Position numbers and translations under genes: made by a program
In this document: positions 34,901-47,753 of the stretch, piece by piece
Layout: each line of letters starts with the position of its first letter
Numbering within the stretch: position 1 is the first letter of the stretch
Source of the DNA: Gongronella butleri
Lineage: Eukaryota; Mucoromycota; Mucoromycetes; Mucorales; Cunninghamellaceae
Direction of reading: 5' to 3'
DNA: 64,000 nt
NCBI GenBank assembly: GCA_025201375.1
Contig: JAIWZP010000024.1
Coordinates: 62,001-126,000 of the forward strand
The notes under the pieces: generated by a model
What the model saw: only the letters and a program-made list of their open reading frames with translations
The model's database searches: none
Told to the model about the DNA's origin: nothing

Positions 34901-37900
34901 TTTATTTTTTTCTTCTTTGCTGACTTATTCATATTCCTATTCCAAAAAAAATAGCACCACGTACGAGCTGCCGCCTGCTGCCAATGGCCAGAGCATCATT
35001 GACTTTGATGTTGCTGTGAATTCGGGTCAATGGGTGCCATGGGAAGCCAAGGTGCCTGTTGTGGAGATTGAGACACACAAGGTGGCCGAGGCCGACATCA
35101 TCATTCCGACCGTGGACACGATCCGACACGAAGAGGTGCTGTATTCATGGCTTTCCGAGCACAAGCCGCTGATTCTTTGCGGTCCTCCCGGTTCCGGCAA
35201 GACAATGACGCTGTTCAGCGCATTGCGCAAGCTGCCAGACATGGAAGTGGTCGGCCTCAACTTTTCGAGCGCGACGACGCCAGAATTGATCCTCAAGACG
35301 TTTGAGCAGCATTGCGAGTACCGCAAGACGCCCAATGGCGTGATTCTGGCGCCCACACTCATCGGCCGCTGGCTCGTGGTGTTCTGTGACGAGATCAACT
35401 TGCCTGCCACAGACAAGTACAACACGCAGCGCGTCATCTCGTATTTGCGCCAATTGGTCGAGTACAATGGCTTTTGGCGCACGACAGACAAGGCATGGGT
35501 CACGCTTGAACGCATCCAATTTGTCGGCGCGTGCAACCCGCCCACGGACCCCGGTCGTGTGCCTCTGTCGCATCGTTTCTTGCGCCACGCGCCGCTGGTC
35601 ATGGTCGATTATGCCGGCCAAACATCGTTGATGCAGATTTATTCCACTTTTTCGCGTGCCATGCTCAAGGTGGTGCCGAATTTGCGCGGATACGCCGAGC
35701 CATTGACGGCCGCCATGGTCGATTTGTATCTGGCATCGCAAAAGCGATTCACGCCCGATATTCAGGCGCATTATATCTATTCGCCACGTGAATTGACGCG
35801 CTGGGTCCGCGGTATCTTTGAAGCGATCAAGCCGCTTGAGACGCTCACGGTCGAGGGCTTGGTGCGCGTGTGGGCGCACGAGGCATTGCGTCTCTTCCAA
35901 GACCGTCTCGTTGCCGAGGAAGAACGCGAATGGACCGACAAGATGATCAATGACATTGCATTGACGCATTTCCCGGCCATCAACCACGACGAGGCGCTCG
36001 AGCGACCCATCCTCTTCTCCAATTGGTTGTCCAAGCACTATATTCCTGTGGATCGGGAGCAATTGCGCGACTTTGCAAAGGCGCGCCTCAAGGTGTTTTA
36101 CGAGGAGGAATTGGACGTGCCTCTTGTGCTTTTCAACGACGTCTTGGAGCATGTGCTGCGCATTGATCGTGTGTTTAGACAACCACAAGGCCATTTGCTG
36201 CTCATTGGTGTGAGTGGCTCAGGCAAGACCACATTGTCGCGCTTTGTCGCGTGGATGAATGGTCTGAGCGTGTTCCAAGTCAAGGTCCACAACAAGTACA
36301 CGGGCGCAGACTTTGATGATGACTTGCGTGGCGTGTTGAGGCGCGCAGGCTGCAAGGGCGAGAAGATTTGCTTCATCATGGACGAAAGCAACGTCTTGGA
36401 TAGCGGCTTTTTGGAGAGAATGAACACATTGCTTGCCAATGCCGAAGTCCCTGGCTTGTTTGAAGGTGACGAATACGCGGCCCTCATGACCGCGTGCAAG
36501 GAAGGCACACAACGCGATGGCCTGATGCTTGATTCCAATGACGAATTGTACAAATGGTTCACACAACAAGTCATGCGCAATTTGCACGTCGTGTTCACCA
36601 TGAATCCGCCCGAGGGCGGCCTCGCGTCGCGTGCGGCCACGTCCCCAGCCTTGTTCAATCGTTGTGTCCTCGATTGGTTCGGCGATTGGCCCGATCAGGC
36701 CTTTTATCAAGTCGGCTCCGAGTTTACAAAGGGGTGCGACCTCGATTTGCAAACCTATGCTCCCCCACTCACCTTCCCCATTGCCTATCGCCACCTGTCC
36801 GTGCCGCCCAGCCACAGAGAAGCTGTCGTCAACGCCTTGGTCTATGTCCATCAATCGCTTTACGACATCAATGCACGTCTCAGCAAGCGCCAGGGCCGTC
36901 ACAACCATGTGACACCGCGCCACTTTTTGGATTTCATCAGCCATTACGTGCGCCTGTACAATGAGAAGCGTGAAGACCTCGAAGAACAGCAGCGCCACTT
37001 GAATGTCGGTCTCGAGAAGCTCAAGGACACCGTCATCAAGGTCGAGGAGCTCCGCAAGAGCCTTGCCATCAAAAAGAACCAGCTCGAGCTCAAGAATGCC
37101 CAAGCCAACGAGAAGATCAAGCAAATGGTCGCCGACGAAAAGGAGGCAGAGCAAAAGAAATCCGCATCCATCCAAATCCAAGAAGCTTTGGAAGTGCAAA
37201 ACAAGGTAAAAAAAAAAAAAAAAGAAAGAAAGAAAGAGAGGAGAGAAAACAAAGAGGCCAAAAAAAAAAAAAAAAAAAAAAAAAAGGGACACGGCTAACG
37301 CCGCATCCATTTTTTTTTTTTTAGGAAATCGAGGATCGCCGATGCGTGGTGCTCAATGATCTTGCGAATGCGGAGCCTGCGGTCAATGAGGCGCGCAAGA
37401 GTGTCAGTAACATCAAGCGTCAGCAATTGACGGAAGTCAGGTCCATGGGCAACCCGCCCGAAGCCGTGAAGCTTGCAATGGAGTCTGTGTGCACGATGCT
37501 GGGCCACAAGATTGACAGCTGGAAGACGGTGCAAAGCATCATTCGCCGCGACGACTTTATTGCCAGCATTGTCAATTACAACACCGAGACACAAATGACC
37601 AAGCAATTGCGCGAGTCCATGCGACGCAATTACCTCAACAACCCCGGCTTCGAGTACGAGACGGTGAATCGCGCCTCCAAGGCGTGTGGCCCACTTGTGA
37701 AATGGGTGGCCGCGCAGGTGACTTATAGCGAGATCCTTGATCGCGTCGGTCCCTTGCGTGACGAGGTCAAGCAGCTCGAGCAGAGTGCCGAAGACACGAA
37801 ATACCGCGCCACCGAGATCGAGCAGATGATTGTGGATCTCGAGGCCAGCATTGCGCGATACAAGGAAGAATACGCGGCACTCATTGGTGAGACGCAATTG

Positions 37901-40900
37901 ATCACGGCCGAAATGGAGCGCGTCAAATCCAAGGTCGATCGCAGCGTCACGCTTCTTAGCAGCCTGTCGAGCGAACGCGTCCGCTGGGAGGCAGCCAGTC
38001 AAGCCTTTGAGAGCCAGATGGGCACCATTGTCGGCGACGTGTTGCTTGCCGCCGCCTTTTTGGCCTACAGCGGCTACTTTGATCAGCAATACCGTGAAAC
38101 ACTCGTGCAACATTGGGCCGACCATCTGGTCAATGCCAACATTCAATACAAACACGAGATGTCGCTCACCGAGTATCTGTCGACGGCCGACGACCGCCTT
38201 TCTTGGCACGCCAATTCGCTTCCCACAGACAGCCTCTGCATTGAGAATGCCATCATGCTCAAGCGCTTCGATCGCTACCCGCTGATCATCGATCCCTCGG
38301 GCCAGGCCACCAATTTCTTGGTCAATGAATACAAGGACCGCAAGATCACCGTCACAAGCTTCTTGGACGATGCCTTTATCAAGAATCTTGAGAGCGCCTT
38401 GCGATTCGGCAATCCCATCTTGATCCAAGACGTCGATCATCTCGATCCCATCTTGAATCCCGTCCTCAACAAGGAATTGAGACGCACCGGCGGCCGTGTC
38501 CTCATCCGCCTCGGCAACCAGGACATTGATTTCTCCCCGTCCTTCACCCTGTTCTTGTCCACGCGCGATCCGTCCGTCAATTTCGCTCCTGATATTTGCT
38601 CGCGTGTCACGTTTGTCAATTTCACCGTCACTCGCGGCAGTCTGCAAAGCCAATGTCTCAACAAGGTCCTCAAGGCCGAGCGCCCCGATGTCGACCAGCG
38701 CCGCACTGACCTGATCAAGCTGCAGGGCGAATTCCAATTGCGCCTGCGCCACCTCGAAAAGTCGCTCTTGCAAGCACTCAATGAATCCAAGGGCAATATC
38801 CTGGACGACGACAAGGTCATTGACACACTCGAGACCCTGAAAAAGGAGGCCGCCGAAATCACGCACAAGGTCGACGAGACTAACACCGTCATGCAACAAG
38901 TCGAGCAGACCACCGCCGTGTACTCGCCGCTTGCCCACGCGTGCAGCTCCATCTTTTTCGTCATGGAGCAGCTGAATCTGGTGCACCATTTCTACCAATT
39001 CTCGCTCGACTTTTTCTACGACATCTTCCAATACGTCTTGCACGCCAATCCCAACCTCAAGGGCGTCTCGGACCCTGACGAGCGCTTGGCGATCTTGTCG
39101 CGCGATCTCTTTGCCGCCGCGTACCGCCGTGGTTCGCGCACCCTGCTGCACGAGGATCATCCCATGTTCGCCGTCCTCTTGTGCCAAATCCAGATGCGCG
39201 GTCAAAAACACGACATTGACGACGCAGAGTTTGACTTTTTGCTCGGTGCCGCCGAAGTCATCACCGACACAAAGGGCACGACCTCCCTCAAGCTGCCCGA
39301 CTTTATCGACGATGATCTCGCGCTCAAGGTCGACGAATTCATGGCCCTGCCTTGCTTCAAGGGTCTGCCAGACCACATGAACGACAACAAGGACCAATGG
39401 CGCGACTTTTTGGCCCACGATGCCCCCGAATCCGTCGTGCCCATCTGTTGGAACGCCGACGCGTCGCGTAAGTCCATGATAAAAATGGGTGGGGGGGAGA
39501 AATGAAGGCGCTGACCCTTTTTTTTTTTCTTTTTCTTTTAATTTTCTTTTTTTTTCTTTTTTTTTCAACTTTTATCTAGCAATGGCAACGTCGCTGCGCA
39601 AGATGCTCGTGATCAAATGCTTCCGCACGGATCGCTTGCTGCACGCCACGACGATTTTCGCAGGTGAAATCTTTGATACGGGCTTTTTGAATCAAGGCGA
39701 GCTGAATTTGCAGCAAGTGGTGACGGAGGAGGTCAGTGCTGGCACGCCGTTGGCGCTGTGCTCTGTGCCTGGCTACGACGCCAGTTATCGCGTGGATCAC
39801 CTTGTCGCCGAGACCAACTCACGATGCACGTCTGTGGCCATGGGCTCTGCCGAAGGTTTCACGCTCGCAGACCAGGCCATCTCGCTCGCGATCAAGACAG
39901 GCCAATGGGTGATGCTCAAGAACGTGCATCTTGCGCCATCGTGGCTCGGCCAGCTCGAGAAAAAGCTGCACAGCATGAAGCCGCACCCGAATTTCCGTCT
40001 TTTCCTCACGATGGAGACCAATCCCAAGGTGCCCGTCAATCTGCTGCGCATGTCGCGCATCCTCATGTTTGAGCCGCCCCCAGGCATCAAGGCCAATCTG
40101 CTCGAGTCGCTGCGCAGCATCCCGCATGCGCGTCTCTTGCGCGGCCCCACGGAACGCACGCGTCTGTACTTTATGCTCGCATGGCTGCATGCCGTCGTGC
40201 AAGAACGCCTACGCTACGTGCCATTGGGCTGGACAAAGATTTACGAATTCAACGACTCGGACCAGGACTGTGCGCTCACCACCATTGACCATTGGCTCGA
40301 CATGGCAGCCGGCGACCGTGCCAACATCTCGCCCGAGAAGATCCCTTGGGATGCCATCCGCTCCTTGCTCAAGCAGTCCATCTATGGTGGCCGTATCGAC
40401 AATGACTATGACCAGCGCTTGCTCGACTCGTTTGTCAACTCGCTCTTCACTCATCGCTGTTACGATCTCGACTTTGAGCTTGTCAAGGCCAGCAGTAGCG
40501 CCGAAAAGCCCGTCATCGCCCCCGAGGGTACCAAGATGGAGCACTTTATGGACTGGGTCAACACATTGCCTGATCGTGAACCTCCTACATGGCTTGGCTT
40601 GCCGTCCAATGCTGAGCGCGTGCTCTTGACCCTCAAGGGCAAGGCCATGCTGGCCAAGGTGCGCAAGATGAAGAGCATCACCGACGACGACGAGGTCGCC
40701 TTTAGCCCGCAGGACCGCCAAAAGCAGCAACAGCAACAGCAGCAACAAAAGCAAAAGGATGCTGCCTCGGCCAGTCAACAGCAACCGGCGTGGATGCGCT
40801 CATTGCACGCGTCCATCACCCAATGGCTCTCGTTGTTGCCCGCCCAATTGCCCGTGCTTGCTCGTCAGGGTGGCGATCCCGCCAATGGTATCATGAACCC

Positions 40901-41624
40901 ATTGTTCCGATTCTTTGAACGCGAGAACCAAATCAGCCGTGGCCTGCTCCACACCATTCGTGAGGATCTCTTGGCATTGCAAAAGGTGTGCACTGGCGAT
41001 CTCAAGCAAACCAATCATCTGCGCCAATTGATGAATTGGCTGACCAAGGGCCTGATTCCCGACCATTGGAAGCGCTACAAGGTCTCCAAGGACATATCGT
41101 TGAATGTCTGGATGGCCGATCTCAAGGCTCGTTTGGAGCAAGTCGCCACCATTGCCCACACGTCGCCGCAGCAATTGGACGGCATGAGCGTCTGGATGGG
41201 CGGCCTCTTCATCCCCGAGGCGTACATCACCGCCACGCGCCAGGCAACAGCACAGCACCACCAGTGGTCCCTCGAGGAACTCGTCCTCAAAGTCGACATT
41301 GGCGCACACGATGAAAACGCCAAAAACGACCAAACGGACGCTTATCTCGTGCGCGGTCTGAAGCTCGAGGGTGCCCAATGGACCGATGGCCAGGTCACAC
41401 TGACCTCCGAGCCCCACATCAAGCTCGGCCCCGTGGCCCTGCGCTGGGTCCGCCAAGCAGACGCGCCAGATGGCAACAACGCCAATGAAAAGGTCACCGC
41501 GTCCCTGCCCGTCTACCTCAACCCCGACCGCAGCGACCTCCTCTTCTCCATCGACGCGCCCGTCCACCCCGAGCAGCGCGACCGCATCCCTCAACGCGGC
41601 GTTGCCCTGATTGTTTCGTTTTAA
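25985..41624 (+). CDS. DYN1: Cytoplasmic dynein 1 heavy chain
   Basis: Seventeen exons join in phase to 4704 aa: 25985-26240, 26464-26897, 26974-27211, 27287-27379, 27482-27608, 27707-28206, 28287-28453, 28556-29213, 29275-29543, 29637-30735, 30806-32616, 32696-33576, 33671-33727, 33795-34880, 34955-37205, 37325-39467, 39580-41624. P-loops: AAA1 GPAGTGKT (about residue 1949) with Walker B CFDEFNR; AAA2 GPSGSGKS (about 2256); AAA3 GPPGSGKT (about 2635) with [11 protein letters not shown]4 GVSGSGKT (about 2977) with ICFIMDESN. The coiled-coil stalk and microtubule-binding domain straddle the intron at 37206-37324 ([20 protein letters not shown] follows). The C-terminal barrel is complete ([14 protein letters not shown]). 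It is the minus-end-directed motor for nuclear and vesicle transport on microtubules. All ATP sites needed for motility are intact. A Gln-rich insert lies near 40720-40790. Confidence 0.97.
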
Positions 41625-42539
41625 AAATGCATTTTAGATGTATTGTTTTCCTGATCCTTTGTTAAAGTACTTTTACAATGAATTAAACGTTTTGTGATAT
41701 TTTGTGTCATTTAACATGATGATTCATTTTGGGGGGTCGCATTCTTTAAAAAACGCCTCAAGTTGCAAAATAGCTCTAATGTAAACGAGGTTGTTTTTTT
41801 TTATCATACGTACGTATGAATTCTGCTACGTATCATAAAATTATTAAACATTACGTACATGTGCCTGACACACGTCCCGTGCGTAAAATCGAGCACTTGA
41901 ATCCGATCGGGTCTCGCTGTGTTGGCGCAAAAAAAAAAAAAAAAAAAAAAAAATCGGCGTCGACGAAATGCATGGTCCCCAGAATTTTTTGTATCACAAA
42001 TGGTCCCCGGAATTGCGCCAAACTTTCATCCAGGAAAGCGTGCATGGATCAAAAAAGAGGGCGCGGTTGATCTACTCAGTGATGAGAAATGAGCAATGTT
42101 TGATACTGTAAAGCGTCAAGGGGCATTGGCAGTGTGTATCATAAACGTAACATGATGAACCGCACCTACGCGTTATTTAATTAAGAACAGACGCGTGTCT
42201 CATGAAGTTTGAGCGGCTTGCGTATGTATGATATCATAATATCACGCGTGGAACACGTTGACTAAAGCTTGCTGTCGCTTTAAATACTGTAGGCCAAAAC
42301 TCATCTTTTATTATGTTGTACAGTATCTAACGCGTTTCTCCCGGTGAGCCTGACCGCATCCATCCGCATCTTCCCCGGTGTACCTTAAAGACACGTTAAA
42401 GGCTATCAAAACGAGTTTTTATTTAAAAAAATAAAGCATGTTTTCAATGAAATAAAATTAAAAAAAAAAAGAGCCAACCCTTTAGCCGTCTTTCGACGTT
42501 GCCCGGGCTCGACCGCCGCGTGGAGGCGGCTGGCATGCG

Positions 42540-42800
42540 TGCCCGCTTCTTCGTCTTTTTGCCAAAAAAGAGATAGGAGCTCTCCGTCGAGGGGAAGAGA
42601 AGAAGGATCGTCTTTTTTTTTTGCGAGAAAAGAGATGATGCCGCCCTTGGTCAAGGGGACCAGTAATATCATCATAAAACTCTTGTTTTTTCTTTTTGGA
42701 CAAAAAAAGAGACCTCCCTCGAGAGCAAAAGAATGTCGCTTTCATATTTTTTTGCGAAAAAAGAGAAACCCTCCGTCGAGGTGAACAGGAAAACGCTTTG
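42540..42800. repeat. Degenerate tandem repeat, about four units
   Basis: Units share the pattern T-run, GC.AAAAAAGAGA, then CTCCGTCGAGG or a variant, then GAACAGGA-like purines (starting near 42552, 42610, 42700 and 42750). Spacing is uneven (about 50-90 bp). The apparent Lys/Ser-rich minus-strand frame through it is explained by the repeat and is not a gene. Confidence 0.65.
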
Positions 42801-43180
42801 CAGTGCTTTAACGTGGATGCGTGGTGGAGTTGTTCAGAGAAAATCCACTTACTGTACTTTTTCATCAAAATCTTTGGTCGCGATTTTTCGACAAGGGTCT
42901 AGTCAACCCCCGATTTTTATGGCAATTTTACTAACAAATAGAGGGGCAAAGCATCTAATGGGATTACTTGCAGCGCGCTAGCTTGGGTTTCAATTTTTCC
43001 ATCATCATCGGTCATCATTATTCACCAGCCTGCGCATGCAGCTCACTCACCGCAGAAAAACGTGTGAAATAAAAAATAATAAAAATACAGTGCAAAAAAA
43101 ATCCATGCCCAATTTACGCACCTTAATTTGGAAGTGTCAAACCTTAAATTTTTGCAAAAAATCTTGTCCAAATTAGACAA

Positions 43181-43450
43181 TTTTCTCGGTCGACCGCCGT
43201 TCATGCGTCACTCTTCGCGTGCTTTTTTTGGTTTGGGACGACCCGCCATTTTGTCTGTCAATAGCAAATTGCCGGATTTACCTGTTTGGGATGCATTGAT
43301 CACTCGGAGTTCAAAATTTCCCAAATTCGGCATTTTCTGAGATTGAAAAGTGTGACCCCTGAGAGACTCCTGAATTTTTCAAAAGTGGTCGTAGCGCTTT
43401 GGGGGTTTAAATTTTTTTGTTGTAAAATTTGCGCTGAATGCGATGCGGCT
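43181..43450 (-). repeat. Dispersed repeat, copy 2 (inverted relative to copy 1)
   Basis: Reverse-complement match to 4114-4384: GCCATTTTGTC, ACCTGTTTGGGATGCATTGA, TCACTCGG, GTGTGACCCCTGAG and CGCCGTTCATGCGTCAC all recur. The end abuts a TACTGTA heptamer (43450-43456), as copy 1 also lies near one at 4063. Confidence 0.8.
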
Positions 43451-43995
43451 ACTGTATTTTTGAGCGGGGCCGACCATGCAGATGGACAGATGAATGTAAA
43501 ATAGTACAAATAGGAGGCTTTTGGCATTTTCGAGCTCAAAACAAATCGGGCGGGTTCGTCATGAGCATTGGGCCGTAGTTTATGATGTGACGCATTTTTC
43601 ATTGGCGGACGAGTAGGCTGTAAATAAATTTCTGGAGGCAGAGCAGGCCGCCAAAGTCTGAAAAAGTTTTTTTTAAATGCAAATGTGTAGGTTTAATGTG
43701 CAATGCAGCGCAATTGAAATGACAGTGCGTGGCATGTTCTGTCCACTCTTCAGTCTTCACTGCGATTATCATCATTTACTTGATTAGCAGCGTGCAGGTT
43801 CCGGAAGAAAAATGGATGAAGTCGCGCTTTGCGGTGCATTTTGTGTCGCTGTTGACTGAAGACTGACCATATTTTGTTTTTCAAATGGATACTGGAGGAG
43901 AGGAGGACACACTTCACACTTGTATTATATAATACTGTATCATAGGGATGGGTGCCCATGCAAATATTTAGAGTGCGTGTCGTGGTCTCGGGGAC

Positions 43996-43996
<1 letters not shown>

Positions 43997-44040
<44 letters not shown>
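43997..44040 (+). repeat. 44-nt homopolymer T run
   Basis: An uninterrupted T run, longer than any intronic tract in the window. On the minus strand it would be a 44-nt poly-A, which could mark the tail of a retroposed sequence, though no body or target duplication is evident. Confidence 0.9.
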
Positions 44041-44044
<4 letters not shown>

Positions 44045-44432
44045 ATTTGGTCTCTACGTAGCCACCTTGAGACCGTTGCCGAATGCCGTGCATGGCCTCC
44101 TCATTATAAGCTTCTTCTGGATCATATGTTATCATATCCTATTGTTCACCTGTGCAAACAGGCAACTTCTTTCAGGTTTGTCGGCTGGGAACAAATTCTT
44201 TTTTTTACGCGCTGCTGACTTCAAAATTCACGCCCGTATGTACATATATTTTAAGGCTCAAGCTGATCTGCGGAGAACACTTGGAGTCACAAGGGACCAT
44301 TGGGAGGATTGTATTGGGCTGATGCAAGGTAGAGTGAATGTGAAATTACAAAGACTAGACATTACGGAAAAATTGGCGATTTGCCCGTGATTTTTTTCTT
44401 TTGGAGCGAGGAAGGAGGATATCATAGACAGG

Positions 44433-47400
44433 TCAGCTCGTGTACGGCGTGTATGGTGGTCTGACGAGCGACAGACTTTTATGACCATTGGTTGTGGCTG
44501 TGTCTTGTTGCAAATTGGACAAAAGCTGGTGAAGCTGGATGTCGACAGATGCAGATTTGCTTTCATCGGTCTCATGGTTTGTACTGTTGCCTAGGAGTTG
44601 TGCAGCTGTGCGCCCATCCCCCCAAAAAACAAAAAAAAAGAGGCATAGTCAATCGAGGAGGGTCATGCCAATCAAAAATGAAGTGCATGCTTACCTAAAG
44701 CCCCTTTGAGATTGTCGACGCTAATCACCTGTTGCCTGTTGTCTTCATTGTGATTCTGCAGTAAGAGTTGATGCGAGGATGAGAAGAGGAGATCATGCAT
44801 GAAAAATTGAAAGCTGTTTTTTTTTTTTGGGGGGTCTCCTTACCTGCCAAGAATCCGGAGACAAGTCCGGTGTCAGCTTTGGCTTGGTGTCTCTGGAAAT
44901 GCTAGAAGTGATGCGCAAGTGACGCTCATGCTCATCTGCGTGCATGTGCAGAAAAAAAAAAAAGAGAGAAAAGGCCATGCATGTCAGCTGTTGTTCTTGC
45001 ATTCGCATCCACACAACGAAAAAAAAAAAAAATAGGGAGAGATGGCATGCCCTAGCCTTGTTCTTACTGTATTGCTTGGAATCCCACTCCACGGCCAGGT
45101 GCGTCTGGAGATCTTGTTCATTGGCGTCCTTTAGCTTGTCCTCAGCAATCATGCGCTGCACAAGATATGGGCGATCCAGCCAAACCGTGACGACGTGCTC
45201 CTTGGCATCCGGCTGCTTGAGTTCGCGCTCGTCGTTCATGTCCTGCTGCTTTGTCGATTGCGCGCCGTTGTTTTTCCGAACGAGGGGCGCCGCCCAATCG
45301 ATAAAAGGCGCGTCTTGCTGTTTATTCTGTCGCTCCTGATGCACTTTGGTCAGATCGACGAGCAGCCTGGGCAGGTGCAGCTGCTCGGCGGCATGGAGCA
45401 GCCATTCCAGCGTCAGGCTGGCCAATGCGCGTGAGTACAGCAGGGGCGGCAGCGGCGGTGTCGGATCACGGGTCGCGTCATCGGATGCGAGCGGATCTGC
45501 ATCGGTCGGTGCAATTGCCGGTTGCGGCGGCGGGATGATCCGTGGCGGGTGTTGTGCAAGACCTTGCACGGTGAAAATAAACGGCACACAGCGAATAAAG
45601 CCGAAATGACCATAGCACGCCAATGCGCCCATCAGCAGCTGATAGACGGCCTTGGCATCCTCCACACGCACGTCATCCATCGACAGCCATGCGTAGAGCC
45701 TCTTGAGCAGACTGTTCAGGAATGTCACGTTGCCTCGGCGATACCTTTTGCAAAAGCCATAAACAAAATAAAATGAGCACGTGCAATGTAAACAGCACAC
45801 TGCCTTACTTTGAAAGCGATTTTTTCTCGTGAACAATGGACAAAAAATGGATCAATGTGGACGCAAAGCTGAGACGCGTAACTATATTAAAAAAATGGAA
45901 AAAAAAGAACACGAAATGATGTCATTAGCATTTGGTCCATTTTGAACCTTATTTTTATATTATTCTTTACCTCGACAAGTATCGTTGAGCAGTTGCAATC
46001 CCGGTGTCCATGTTTCGACGGTCAGCTCGGCCTGCAAGGTGGACTGTTCCTGGTGCTTTGCAATGGCCATGACACGCTGCTGGAAGACATCGACGAACCA
46101 GAGGCAACAATGGCGATAGGTGTCTGCCGGGATCGTGTCTATGGCGCCATTGGCGTCGGCAGAGACGCGCAGGCGGCCAATAAAATAACCAAGGATATCG
46201 TTCCACTGATTAGAATAATACGACTGTGATGCAAGCCCGACAATGCCGTCCACCAGGTCCTTTTGGATGCTGTATTGCTTGAGAACCTGCTGATCCGACG
46301 TGGAAGGCGCGGCATCGTCTGTGCAGAGGTACCCATGACGCGCAAGAGACGACATCAGGTACGTGTTGAGCGTGTTGAGCGTTTCCAAGACGGAAAGACC
46401 GAGCAATGGCGCGTCGCTATTCAAAATCATGCGCACACACGCAACGAGGCCGGCTAACCGATCATCTTGACTCACGTTGGGCGTGTCGCTCGGCCGCTCA
46501 AGCTGATGCAAAATCTCGGACAGCAGCATATACCGGTATTGCGGCTAGACAAGGAGGAGAAAGACAGTAAAGCGTGTTAGTTTTGCCCATTCATCTTTTT
46601 TTTTTTTTTTTTTTACCTGCACGGATTGAAACACCAAATTCATGATGGATGTGCATTTGTCGGTGGGCCACCACGCATCCTTGTGGTCAAAGCTGTCGAG
46701 CAGGGCTTGCATGGTGCTGCGGATGCACGTGCCGTTGGCGAGACTGCATAACGTTGACAACGTTTGCGCGGCAATGCGTTCAATCCACTCCAAGTTCAAT
46801 TCAGGTACGTCAAAGACCCCAGTACGCACGTCAATGGACGCAACACTAATTTAGCCAAAGCAATAAAACATGAGTTCAGACGCACGTTTTTATGTTTTTC
46901 GCCAATTTTTGCATCACTAACCCTTTGGCTAGATCCCAGGCTGACGCATTGGCTGCAGCAAGTGTGGTGTGGATGGGTGGCACGATGTGAGTGAGCAATG
47001 GCAGCGTGTAGGATGTGTTGAGATTGGATGCATGGATGATGGCGGCCAGAGCGCGGTGGCCATTGTACTTGATTTGCAGACTCAGTGTCGCGTCGTCATT
47101 GGGATACACGGCAAAGGCGGCAAATTGCTTCACGAGGCGCTGGAAATCTTGCGTAAAAGCTGCGTCTGAACGTAGACTGGAGCCTTCAAAATAGCTGCAA
47201 AACACGTAAAACTAAAAAAAAAAAAATCAGCCAAGGTGTGTCCAAGGACAATCATCCATCAGCAAGGCCACAGTCTTACCGTGTCACATGACGCGTCAAT
47301 AAGGTCAATGTCGCGTGTGTCCACCATTTGTTGCAAAATCACCACGGTCGACCGGCAAAACAGGCTGAGATCATGGTGACACACTTGGATGAGCGCTTTG

Positions 47401-47753
47401 AGGATCATCAGCGACACTTTGTTGTTCCTATCACCAAAACAAGCCACGGTCGTGAGCGAAGCTTTTGCTCCCACACCTTTTTTTTTTTTTTTTCCTTCAG
47501 CATGCATCTGCAGCCCAATTATTTTAGCGCGACCATACACTTTTCTGCCTTTTCGGATGTCGCGTCGAACCTTGTTGCACAAATATGCGCTCACTTTTGT
47601 CAGCTTGCCGGGGCGTGCGCTTGCATAAAAGGTGAGATAGCTCAATTCGGCGGCTCGTGGGTTCGTTTCTCCGTCGGCTGTCGGGTAGCAATTTTTGACG
47701 AGCATGGCATGCTTCATATATCGCCAGCGCAGGCGTTGACACAAGGCCCCCAT
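44433..47753 (-). CDS. EFR3: EFR3 family plasma-membrane scaffold
   Basis: Ten exons in phase give 836 aa: 47753-47539, 47427-47280, 47211-46922, 46845-46617, 46544-45971, 45881-45809, 45744-45068, 44935-44844, 44755-44695, 44584-44433. The N terminus is the EFR3 signature: MGALCQRLRWRYMKHAMLVK, then the conserved ELSYLTFYA and KLTKVSAYLCNKVRRDI. Further conserved blocks are FDVPELNLEWIERIA and YRRGNVTFLNSLLKRLYAWL. EFR3 anchors the PI4-kinase complex (Stt4/PI4KA with Ypp1/TTC7) at the plasma membrane; Cys5 and the basic residues around it fit palmitoyl/basic-patch membrane attachment. The C terminus keeps a short VISVDNLKGAL motif followed by a divergent tail. For the last intron I used acceptor CAACAG at 44585; the nearby CCTAG would create an early stop. 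Confidence 0.9.

Larger units (their letters stand above)
41625..44432. other. Intergenic repeat island between dynein and EFR3
   Basis: The 3' ends of two convergent genes face each other here. It holds a degenerate tandem repeat (42540-42800), the second dispersed repeat copy (43181-43450), six TAC(A/T)GTA heptamers (42104, 42285, 42319, 42850, 43450, 43933), the palindrome CATACGTACGTATG near 41806-41819 and a 44-nt T-run. No gene is supported. Confidence 0.65.

Noticed and set aside
37295..39568. 757-aa open frame on the minus strand inside dynein
   Set aside because: It lies opposite dynein exon 16 and is a shadow of the biased codon use; the plus strand has all the motor motifs. The same holds for the minus frames at 31066-32604, 32582-33622, 33721-34932, 35145-36194 and 36219-37310.
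42482..42868. Lys/Ser/Arg-rich 128-aa minus frame
   Set aside because: Fully explained by the degenerate tandem repeat.
44585..44592. Acceptor CCTAG at 44592 for the last EFR3 intron
   Set aside because: It would give a stop within seven codons; the CAACAG acceptor at 44585 keeps the frame open to a proper end.
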